Below are positions 25,569 to 34,300 of a DNA stretch of 64,000 nt, one piece after another. Below the pieces are notes generated by a model. That model did not search any database. It was given only the letters and a program-made list of their open reading frames with translations, and was not told the DNA's origin. How positions within the stretch are numbered: position 1 is the stretch's first letter; each line of letters opens with the position of its first letter. Location of the stretch: NCBI GenBank assembly GCA_039029315.1, contig JBCCGK010000072.1:1-64000 (forward strand), read 5' to 3'. This DNA comes from JBCCCJ01 sp039029315 (lineage in GTDB: Bacteria > Bacteroidota > Bacteroidia > J057). A program made the translations under genes and the position numbers.

Positions 25569-27042
25569 GCTATTGTTATATTTCTTCCAGGGAGCGATTA
25601 TCCTGAGTCTGTTGTTCGGTATGTATTGGATATGGCTACGAAAGGATACGCATTTTCGACTCCGAAGGCTGTATCTGATCATCACCATATTGAGTGTAGG
25701 CTGCTTACCATTTGTCTCAGCTGATATGTTCCCGGCTTTTCAATCAGTTTCCACGCTGGAACCTTTGTCTGTATTGTCGGTGCAAATGGACATCTTATCT
25801 CTCCAGACAGACATGTCAGCTCCGCCTGCCAACTCCTGGTCCTGGAAAGAATATTTAACCCTTTTGCTGGGGCTTGGATTTATGGGGATGCTGATCAGGT
25901 TGGCCGTGATTTCGTCTCAATTGATCAGAATCTTTCGAACTGTGAATTTCGTTTCATATCAGGGACATATTCTGGGATATTCCTCTGATATCAAGGTTCC
26001 GTTTTCTCTTTTTCGCTACATCCTCCTGCCACAATCGCAAGAAGGACCCGAACCAGACCCAACCATCCTTACACATGAAGCTGCTCATGTTCGGTATCTA
26101 CATACCTTAGACATCCTGTTAGCAGAACTGTTTTTGCTGCTGTTTTGGTTTCATCCATTTTGTTGGCTGCTCAAGCGCTCCATTCTGGAAGTCCATGAGT
26201 ATCAAGTAGACAATCAAGTCTTAAAGGCCGGTTTTGACCGGAAAAAATATCAGCGTTTGCTTCTGCAGTATAGTACAGGCGGCGCTCAGCAACTGGCCCT
26301 CACCAATTCTTTCAATCAGTTAATCACAAAAAAAAGAATTACCATGATGAACAAACAACGATCTTCCAAAGCGACCCTGCTCAAGTATGCAGTCATTATC
26401 CCTGCTCTCTTTTTGAGCATGAGTCTCATCTCCTATTCCTCTCCTATAAGTCCTGGATTGAGCGATGTCTCCCCTGAGTCGATCCTGAGTGAAGTTCCCG
26501 TTCCCGCTGCCGATGGCTTTTTGATTAAAGGAAAAGTCCTCAAACTGTCAGATAAGAGTCCCATTATTGGCGCAACGATTTTGATCAAAGACACAAAGAT
26601 TGGTTCGCTTACGGACCAGGAAGGTCATTTTTTGATCAAAATCCCATCCAATAAAGCTACTTTGCGATTTGCCTTTGTGAATATGGAAGGCTTTTCTGTA
26701 GATGTGTCTGAAAGTGGAGAACTGACCGTATTTCTGGATGAAAATGTCAAAAAAAGTCGTCATGTGTTTAAGCCACAACCCGTTGAGCTTCCCCCCGCTA
26801 CCGCAGAGAGGGAGAAGAGTGAGTTCGAGAAGGGCCTGCAACTTGGAATCATGCAAGGAAATGGCAAACAACCCCTCTTTGTGATTGATGGCGTGGAGCA
26901 GGAAAGAGAGAAAGGAATTGTAGATCTAGAGCCTAAGAATATTAAGTCTATTAAAGTAATAAAAGGAGATGAAGCCATCCAAAAGTATGGATTAAAGGGC
27001 ATAAATGGGGTAATCGAAGTTACCAGTAAGAAAAAAGATTAA
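25561..27042 (+). CDS. BlaR1-type M56 membrane metallopeptidase with carboxypeptidase-like and TonB-plug-like tail
   Basis: 493 aa. Four N-terminal transmembrane helices flank an M56 zinc protease with HEAAH (172-176), the expected HExxH, and a downstream EYQVDNQV segment. A further transmembrane helix lies near 275-295. Instead of a penicillin-binding sensor, the outer part has a CarboxypepD_reg-like beta-sandwich (about 322-390: GKVLKLSDKSPIIGATILIKD) and then a short segment like the end of a TonB-dependent receptor plug (PLFVIDGVEQ... IKSIKVIKGDEAIQKYG.KGINGVIEVTSKK). The protein probably senses an envelope state and triggers destruction of the BlaI partner encoded just upstream. What the plug-like tail binds is unknown. 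Closed by a terminator at 27073-27103. Confidence 0.85.
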   Translation: MNELLLYFFQGAIILSLLFGMYWIWLRKDTHFRLRRLYLIITILSVGCLPFVSADMFPAFQSVSTLEPLSVLSVQMDILSLQTDMSAPPANSWSWKEYLTLLLGLGFMGMLIRLAVISSQLIRIFRTVNFVSYQGHILGYSSDIKVPFSLFRYILLPQSQEGPEPDPTILTHEAAHVRYLHTLDILLAELFLLLFWFHPFCWLLKRSILEVHEYQVDNQVLKAGFDRKKYQRLLLQYSTGGAQQLALTNSFNQLITKKRITMMNKQRSSKATLLKYAVIIPALFLSMSLISYSSPISPGLSDVSPESILSEVPVPAADGFLIKGKVLKLSDKSPIIGATILIKDTKIGSLTDQEGHFLIKIPSNKATLRFAFVNMEGFSVDVSESGELTVFLDENVKKSRHVFKPQPVELPPATAEREKSEFEKGLQLGIMQGNGKQPLFVIDGVEQEREKGIVDLEPKNIKSIKVIKGDEAIQKYGLKGINGVIEVTSKKKD

Positions 27043-27072
27043 TCTACTCCCATTCTGTTCTTGAATAGAATG

Positions 27073-27103
27073 ACGCCAGGCATCCGTGAAGGGGGCCTGG
27101 CGT
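27073..27103. terminator. Terminator after the blaI-blaR1 operon
   Basis: Stem of 9 bp (27073-27081 with 27095-27103) with a 13-nt loop, lying between the convergent blaR1-like gene and the small secreted protein gene. Confidence 0.6.
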
Positions 27104-27137
27104 GTATTCATCTAGCTGACAAATCCTCCAAATGGTG

Positions 27138-27578
27138 TTATTTCACTGCTGCTGAATAATAGTTCATTCGCTGAACAATGGCTTTCAGGGATTTTCCGGG
27201 ATACTTGCGGTTGGCAGCGGTGTAGTGCTGTCGGGTGAGCAGACTTTTGCCTTCTCCTTTTGAGATGGCTGTCTCGAACATGATGGCAGATTGCATTCTG
27301 GCAGCCACAGATTTGACTTCCCAGGGATCTCTGATGTCAGGGATACATTCACAAGTCCAGGGATCTATCAAGCCACCACAATTAGGCGGTGGGGTGCAAT
27401 CTTCTTCATCGGCTGCCAATACGCGATTTGCCAGGGACTTGAATTCGGCAGAGACCACTGTGCTTGCTGCCAGGGTTGGAGGCATACCAATATTGAAGCC
27501 TACATATGTTTGCTTTTTCTGTGCAAATAAGGACATGCTGATTGCAAAAGGGAGAATCAGGAAAATAACTTTTTTCAT
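27138..27578 (-). CDS. Small secreted protein of unknown function
   Basis: 146 aa with a clear signal peptide (MKKVIFLILPFAISMSLFAQ). The mature part has a short Cys-rich insert (EEDCTPPPNCGGLIDPWTCECIPD), four to five cysteines that could form disulphides outside the cytoplasm, and a helical C-terminal half. No family recognised. Convergent with the BlaR1-like gene; no operon partner. Confidence 0.7.
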   Translation of the reverse strand: MKKVIFLILPFAISMSLFAQKKQTYVGFNIGMPPTLAASTVVSAEFKSLANRVLAADEEDCTPPPNCGGLIDPWTCECIPDIRDPWEVKSVAARMQSAIMFETAISKGEGKSLLTRQHYTAANRKYPGKSLKAIVQRMNYYSAAVK

Positions 27579-27861
27579 GAAATAGAGAGTTTAGGATTGT
27601 TTGCTTATAGGTTGCATAAGGCAGGGAGAATGTAACTGCCGGATTGAAAAAAAATAAGCAGGGACAAAACGCTTACAGAAAGGGAGAGATTTCTCCTCTG
27701 ACACCCGAGGAATCGGATCTAAGAGAAGCATGTACTGATGTCTCAGTGGGATTATAGGTAACATAAGCAGTTGGGCTTATGTACCAGGATCTGTTTTCGG
27801 AACAAGCGCTAAGAATCGTTGAATCCCCTATCGTTTGCAGGTGCAGAGAATAGTCTATTCG
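27579..27861. other. Intergenic region, nothing recognised
   Basis: 283 bp containing the promoter region of the small secreted protein gene (minus strand) and the region downstream of the four-gene cluster. I see no further structure. Confidence 0.4.
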
Positions 27862-28494
27862 TTACTTTGTGGTACTTTTGTTTTCAGCTTCTGTGACCCG
27901 CAAGTAGTTGTTCAGAACTTCCTTGGCAAAATAATAACCTCGTTCTTTGGCGCGGTACCATCCCATGATCAGCAGAATCGCTATCAGGTGGATCGAATGA
28001 TTGAACTCGTTTTGCTTCGCCTGATAGACGATCAACATGATCCACAGGCCAAAAAGCGCTACCAGGACGCCCCGGGAGAAAGCATAAGAGGCATTGAATT
28101 CCTGAATTCGATTGTTTGTACTAGAACCGATATATGACATCGCAATCCCAAACAAAGAGTCCAGGTGCTGATCATTGTTGAAATCAGTTTGTTGGGTTCG
28201 TTCTCTGGTCAACCGAATTCTTGCCTTTTGATATCGAGAAAAGCGGATCTTTTTCATGCCTTTGCCCTTCAGGAGATTTTGAGAAGGTTTGCCACCCCAG
28301 CTGATGAATAGATAAGATTCTGTCCAACTGGCAATGGCATTGATGAAATATCCCAATACATACGCCACAGCAACACTTGCAAGGCTCATGCCTGTATCCA
28401 GGCTGATGTCTGGAAGCCAGATCAGCATGACCGGGATGAACCAAAGGAATCCTAAAATCAGATGGGTGACGACATTGTAGAAGCTAAATTTCAT
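27862..28494 (-). CDS. Four-helix membrane protein, last gene of the sensor/receiver/MBL cluster
   Basis: 210 aa. Hydrophobic segments near 8-28, 36-56, 138-158 and 165-182; between helices 2 and 3 lies a ~75-residue basic cytoplasmic loop (WGGKPSQNLLKGKGMKKIRFSRYQ). Both ends appear cytoplasmic. I do not recognise the family. It starts 36 bp after the stop of the metallo-beta-lactamase gene on the same strand, so cotranscription is likely. In such a cluster it could anchor the soluble MBL protein at the membrane or serve as the membrane target; both are guesses. Confidence 0.75.
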   Translation of the reverse strand: MKFSFYNVVTHLILGFLWFIPVMLIWLPDISLDTGMSLASVAVAYVLGYFINAIASWTESYLFISWGGKPSQNLLKGKGMKKIRFSRYQKARIRLTRERTQQTDFNNDQHLDSLFGIAMSYIGSSTNNRIQEFNASYAFSRGVLVALFGLWIMLIVYQAKQNEFNHSIHLIAILLIMGWYRAKERGYYFAKEVLNNYLRVTEAENKSTTK

Positions 28495-28530
28495 ACTGGG
28501 TGAGGATTGAGATCTCTAGAAAGAGACAAT

Positions 28531-29922
28531 TCATTTTTTCGCCTTTTCTTGAGTTTTGTACAATAGCGAACTGACCCCAAGTTTACGAATAATTTGTTTC
28601 TCTTCAGTATCGTCTTTGGGAGAATGAAACTCATATATCAAGGCAATGAGCATATCGGCTTGATCCTGATACCCTTTGAATTTCTTGGGGGAAGGATTAT
28701 AGATGCCTCGCGCGAGCATTCGCTTTTTGCGAAGGCTAGCACTAATCCCGGACGAACGGTCCAGATCAAACATATCATCCATCCTCTCTTCAGGCATATT
28801 TTCTGCCCGCAAATCCGAGAGAGAAAAATTCGTTGCAGAAATCATGACATCGCAACTTTGGTCTTTGGAGGATTTTTTTATGTCCTTAACCGTTTGACCG
28901 TGCGGATGATTATTTTTTTTGTTGGGTCCAGCAGAAATCGCAATCAAAGATTTGCCAGCCTTTCGAAGAAATTGTTTCCAGATGGCCACACTACTTGAGT
29001 ACTTAGAACCGTGATGGCTGGCCTTGATCCAGTCGGATTGAAAACTGCCGAAGAGGATGTCAAGGCTTCGACTCCTGAATCTTCGGAAGGTCTTATTCCA
29101 AATTGGTTTTTCCACATCACCTCCAAATAACAATTTGAAATGAGGAGTCTTGAACAAGAGAGAGGCCGAGATGCGATTTTTGAGGATAAGATAATGTTTC
29201 CACTTTTCGCGTATTCTCTGTTCTTTCGGACTTCTGGCAGGTCGGTGCAATTTTACCAATAAGCGGATGAATTTGGTCAAATTTCTCATGACAAATGTGT
29301 GTACCTCGGCTTCTGGCGGCGTGAGATTGAACACACGAAGAGAATGACCATCCAGATTTCCATGAAGCAGGCTGATATCCACACATGGCGGGCAATTGGC
29401 TTTCTTATGCGATAGAGAAAAAGATTTAATTGCTTCAAGAGCAGAAAGAAAAGAATGTTGGAGAGAGGTGTCAACATCCTTTTGCGCCTCGCCAGAAACA
29501 GAATAAAATTCTTTTTTATAGGCGGCATGAAATGCCTCATAATACATGAGAAAATCCGTTCCGCCGAACCACCAAAGATTATCTACCTGAATAGGCGCTT
29601 TGTGCTTGATCGGAGAGTCTTCTTCTATCCAATCCAGAAATGCTTTGATTCCTTTGATATGGTCGTGATCCGGATGGGATACATGAATGAAAGCGAGGCG
29701 AATTTTTTCCCCTTTGGCATGGCGGTCTTTCAAAAATCGAAGTGCCGGGACTTCGCCGAGCTTCCTGGAGGTATTTTGTCGATAGGCAAATCCTATATCA
29801 TCCGATGGATAATAAAAATCAATGATCCCATACATTCCATTGGGAAGCTGGACAAGGATGTGTTCTCCCGTCCCTACATTGAAAACATAGACTTTTAGGC
29901 AACCATTTTTGGCAGAACTCAT
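28531..29922 (-). CDS. ComEC-like metallo-beta-lactamase-fold hydrolase
   Basis: 463 aa, soluble, no signal peptide. N-terminal VYVFNVGTGEHILVQLPNG..IIDFYYP is the ComEC/Rec2-type MBL opening; the zinc motif is SHPDHDHIKG (82-91). LLFGGDVEKPIW and the ASHHGSKYSS segment match the GD and PHHGS signatures of ComEC C-terminal domains, which are linked to DNA strand degradation in natural transformation. Compared with the ~250-aa ComEC domain it carries a long insertion (about 110-290) and a C-terminal extension. Probably a nuclease or phosphodiesterase. It sits 98 bp behind the receiver gene in the four-gene cluster, so it is the best candidate for the cluster's effector; substrate unknown. Confidence 0.8.
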   Translation of the reverse strand: MSSAKNGCLKVYVFNVGTGEHILVQLPNGMYGIIDFYYPSDDIGFAYRQNTSRKLGEVPALRFLKDRHAKGEKIRLAFIHVSHPDHDHIKGIKAFLDWIEEDSPIKHKAPIQVDNLWWFGGTDFLMYYEAFHAAYKKEFYSVSGEAQKDVDTSLQHSFLSALEAIKSFSLSHKKANCPPCVDISLLHGNLDGHSLRVFNLTPPEAEVHTFVMRNLTKFIRLLVKLHRPARSPKEQRIREKWKHYLILKNRISASLLFKTPHFKLLFGGDVEKPIWNKTFRRFRSRSLDILFGSFQSDWIKASHHGSKYSSSVAIWKQFLRKAGKSLIAISAGPNKKNNHPHGQTVKDIKKSSKDQSCDVMISATNFSLSDLRAENMPEERMDDMFDLDRSSGISASLRKKRMLARGIYNPSPKKFKGYQDQADMLIALIYEFHSPKDDTEEKQIIRKLGVSSLLYKTQEKAKK

Positions 29923-30020
29923 AGCAAGTAGTTAAGATCCTTAGGGCAAGGCAAGGATGAAACGAATTGCCGAAAATACGAAAGAATCAGGAGTTTTTGT
30001 GGGAATTGTGGCGGAAATTG

Positions 30021-31331
30021 TCACATCTCTCGATCCGCAAGCTCTATATATGGTGCGAAATTGTTTTCCATGCTTTCCAGACCAAAATATAGGAAATGGT
30101 CATTTTCCTGGGAAATTCCTCTATTGGTTAGCAATTCTTTGGGAAATAGTTCTATGCCCTGATCATCGTGAGAGATAAGCCAGTTACTCATATGCACTTC
30201 GAAGTCCTCCGCTAGTTCTCTTTCGATCCTTCCTTTGCGAATCTCCAGAATTTGAGGAAGTCCCCGATCATAAAATACCTTGAGTGAATTGGTTGCTGCT
30301 TCTTCATCCCGCGTTTCCTGAAATTTCTGTTGATAAATGATGCTCAGAAAAAAGATTCTTGCGGCCGGTCTACTCATGAGTTTGACAAGGCGGGAAATGG
30401 GTTCCAGTTCTTTTCTTTCTTTGTCGGCGAGATAGCGGTAGGCAAGGGTATTGGCAATAATCAGCTCGGAGCATGTTTTGAAGTGAGGCGCTTCCCAAAT
30501 AGGCGCATTGATTACTTGCTCCATTTGTTCGAGGGATTGCAAGTAAATGAAAGGTGAGTTCCCAAATGCAAAAAAAAGAATTTGTTGGTGCGCTTTATCG
30601 AAGCCAAGCTGTATGTTCAGGCCTTTAAGATTTGGGGTGGGGAGATTGTCTACAGAAGCAAGCCGGATTTGTTCTGATTCAACTTCAAAATAACCTTCCT
30701 TGATGCTCCATCGGGCTTTTTCAGTTGATTTATGAGTAATCGCTTTTTTGAATAGATAGACCCATTCATTGTAGGAAGGGGAGGGATAAAGATCAGTTTG
30801 ATAGGGGGTAAGCTTGGTGTGTAAGACTTGTATCATCACACCAGAAAGATCTGTTTTTTGAGGAGAAAGTGCTAAAGAAATAGCCTTGTGAATCTTATCA
30901 GAGTAAGACTTTACAAGCTTTTGAATAATTTCTCCGATCTTTTCAAAGTCTTTTTTGATGTCCTGGGCTTTTGGCTTTTTTAGAAAAAAATAGTCAGCTC
31001 CAGCTTTTAATGCCTCCCGTTTTTTATCCTGGTAGGCTGTATATACAATTACGAGACTACGAAGGGGGAGGTTTGATTTTTTGAGTTTTTTAATATAATC
31101 TATTCCTTGATTTTCTCGCCCTTCTCCTAAATGCAAGTCCATAATAAAGATTCCAGACTTGGCCTCTTGGGGATGAAATTGATCAATTTTGGGAGCGGAG
31201 TTGCCATCTCCATAGTGCGAATAGTGAGACTTCGGAATGATATCTCCTAATTCGGTCGCTAGACGCGCCCTGATACTCTCAGCATGCTGATCATCAATGA
31301 TGGTTACGTGGGGAGAAGTTGGGGCAAACAT
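30021..31331 (-). CDS. Receiver-domain protein with an unrecognised C-terminal output domain
   Basis: 436 aa. Residues 8-130 are a CheY-like receiver: IIDDQ (Asp13, Asp14), phospho-acceptor Asp65 in FIMDLHLGEG, Thr98 in IVYTAY, Lys118/Lys119 before Pro. All key residues are present, so it should be phosphorylated. The remaining ~300 residues contain no DNA-binding, GGDEF, EAL, HD or AAA signature I know; they are mixed alpha/beta with a charged, mostly helical second half (about 290-430). The start codon lies 1 bp behind the kinase stop codon, so it is the kinase's translationally linked partner. The output is probably protein-protein, perhaps on the MBL protein encoded next. Confidence 0.8.
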   Translation of the reverse strand: MFAPTSPHVTIIDDQHAESIRARLATELGDIIPKSHYSHYGDGNSAPKIDQFHPQEAKSGIFIMDLHLGEGRENQGIDYIKKLKKSNLPLRSLVIVYTAYQDKKREALKAGADYFFLKKPKAQDIKKDFEKIGEIIQKLVKSYSDKIHKAISLALSPQKTDLSGVMIQVLHTKLTPYQTDLYPSPSYNEWVYLFKKAITHKSTEKARWSIKEGYFEVESEQIRLASVDNLPTPNLKGLNIQLGFDKAHQQILFFAFGNSPFIYLQSLEQMEQVINAPIWEAPHFKTCSELIIANTLAYRYLADKERKELEPISRLVKLMSRPAARIFFLSIIYQQKFQETRDEEAATNSLKVFYDRGLPQILEIRKGRIERELAEDFEVHMSNWLISHDDQGIELFPKELLTNRGISQENDHFLYFGLESMENNFAPYIELADREM

Positions 31332-31332
31332 G

Positions 31333-34300
31333 TTACTTCAATGGGATACGGACTGAAAAAACAGTTTTTTTACCAATAGAGGAGAAATGATATACTTCAC
31401 CATCGAAATAACGATTTAATACTGATTTAACAAAATACAATCCGAACCCAACTCCTTTTTCATCCTTGGAAAAGTAGGGTTGATAGATCTTTTGGTCAAT
31501 ATCGGTGTCAATCCCAATCCCATTATCTTCAACCTCCAAAAGAAACAGTTGATTGTTACTTTGGTTGCGGATGATAACCTTGCCTTGCTTGTTCGCCTGA
31601 GCTGATTTGTCTATGGCCTTGACGGCATTGGACAGGAGATTGTCAATGATCATGCTGAACAAATTGGGATCGCCGACAATGTCTGGATAACTATTGATCT
31701 TCTCGTATTCGAACTCTATGCTTGGGATGTCTGCCTGATTCTTTCTTTCGGTATGGAAATGCCGCACCGTTTCCAGAATAATTGTCTTGATATCTATTCG
31801 TTCCTCTCGCTGCTCATGGGCTTCAAAGGTATTGAGCAATTGGGTAATCTGCTCTGAGCTTCGGTTAATTTTCTCAAAATGTCCAATGAAGGATTTTCTC
31901 AGACTTTTGGATAATTTGGGATATACCTCATCCTGAATATCCAGTTCCAACATACCCAGGCCATACAAGCTATTGCGAATATTGTGGCTGATGCCTCGGG
32001 CAATGACCAAATAGGCGTCTCTGTATCGATCTGCCTTGTCCTCTGCCTTTTTCAAGCCTACATGTGCTGTATCCATATTCCGGGCCATGATGATCGCATT
32101 CCTCGCCAAAAAAGCAAAAACATCAATCAAGCGATTGGTTTCCTGCTTGAACTCCTTTTGATACCGATAGTTGACAAATAAAACGCCAATCGGTTCTTCC
32201 TGGAATTCGAGCCTGACTGCCGCAGAGGATTGGATCTTCTCCCGATACCAAAAGGTCTGTTTGGTTGAAATTTCCTCCCATTTGAAAAACCGTCGGTGTT
32301 GATTCAGATATTGTTCATATTCTTTCAAATTTCGGAACCTTTGCGTTCCGGTTGCAATGATGGCATTGACAAAATCGACAGGTTTCTGGCTGTATTCTCC
32401 TCTTTTCTGGTGAAGCTCGGCGGTGAACTCCGATCGGAAGGAACCACTGTAAGACCCATCAGAAAAGGTAATGTCCTGTCCGATTTTGTGAACAAACAGG
32501 AATACCGGATCTGCATTCAACAATACTTTTGCCAATTGGGTGAGATTGTTGACAAAGGTTCTAAAATCAAATTTTCCTTCTGCCCCTGACAGATTCGCAA
32601 AAGCCCGGAAAATTTTGCTCTGTTGGATGGCACTTCCCGCTTTGGGAATCAAGAGGTCCAGGAACAGCTTGTCTTGTGGAAGCAAAGAGAGCTGCTCCAT
32701 TTGTGATTTCACCAAGACAAATCCTGTTACATTTCCTTCTACCTGAATCGGAATCAATATGGCAGATGACAAGCCAAAGTGATCAAAAATCTGGGCAAGA
32801 TCAGGAAGAACCTCTTTCAGGCTAGGATTCTGTTCATCAGGGAAGAAACTCAATTTTTCCTTGATGGGTTGTGGAAGATTTTTGAGCGTACTTATTTTTT
32901 GTTTTTGGAGAGCAGTGAATAAAGGTTTGAGGGCATAATTGAGTTGGACGATTTTTTCTTTGCCCTCCTGCACGATTTCCCAAACGCTGACAAAAGATGT
33001 TTGAAAATGCTCTCCTATCACATTCACCAAAGAATGGTAAATCTCCTTCTGGTCAAACAGATCAAATGGCTGGATCAGATTCCGAATGGCATGGTTGATT
33101 TTTTTTCGGATATAGGCCTCTGCAATTCCCTCTGCATATAGATTCAGAACTTTTGCTTTTCTGCGATCGAATTGAGACTGTTTGCCTGAATACAAATTGA
33201 ACCCGCCAATGACCTTTTGCTGATAAATCAGTGGAATCGAGATCAAGGAAGTTACATTTTGGGAATCTGGAATGAAGTATGGATCTTCCAGAACGTTGTG
33301 AGACCAATAGGTTTGTTGTGTATTGACCACATGTTGAAAAATGCCGATTTTGTCTGAAGAAGTTTGGTGAATGGTGCGTTTGATTTGTTTCAGATGATCT
33401 TTTGGCATCCTGTATTCGACTGTCTCTCGCGGAACCCAGTTTTCTTTGGAATCCATTGGGAGAACAAAAAAATCTCCCCCTAGTTCGGCTTTGACCAATG
33501 TGCACAGATGCTCCAGAATTTTTTTGATGTATTGCTTTGGATGATCTATGGCTTCAAATTCAGAGAGTTTTTCTGTGATTTGTTTGGCTTCTTCGCGGAT
33601 GTAGGCATGATAATAGGGCTGTGCACAATTATCAATATACAATTTCAGGTCAACCACATCCTGGTCGCGAATCTCTTTTCCTGTGTCCCTGTGATAGCCA
33701 ACTTCGAATACCCCTAATGGATAATCCCCTTCAGCATCTGAGTCGGGATTAAAATGGATCTGTTTGGCCCTTCTTTTCATCGGAAGGAACAATCGAATCA
33801 GATTGTGATGATCATAGGTGAAAAAGACTTTGGATTCAAGCGCCGGAATTTGGGATTGGTCAATTCGATTGTCCTTGATCAATTGTCCGTCAATGAACAC
33901 CTTGGCTCCATCTACATAGACTTCTTTTTTTTGCCGGATCACATATGGCAAAATATCTCGGTGCTCAAGAGAAAACCCATAATTCATCTCTTTTGCCTGC
34001 CACAATCTTGGGTCCACCAAACCATCAGCTTTCTTGATGTTGTATTCGACGGTGATCCAGTTTTTCATATGATCCACAATCGACAAGCTTGCATAATCAA
34101 ACCCAAAAAAATGAATCATGTCTTCCATGGCCTGGTTGCAGACATCTTCCATGCTTTCCTGCCGAGACACTTCATTGATTCTGTTCTGTAGCTCCTGCAG
34201 GTGTTCTTTCCGGCTTTCCAGTTCCTTGGTTCTTTCTGTGAGTTGTTGATTGGCGCTTGTCAGCAAATTGTTGGTTTGTAACAGACTTTCAGACTGGACT

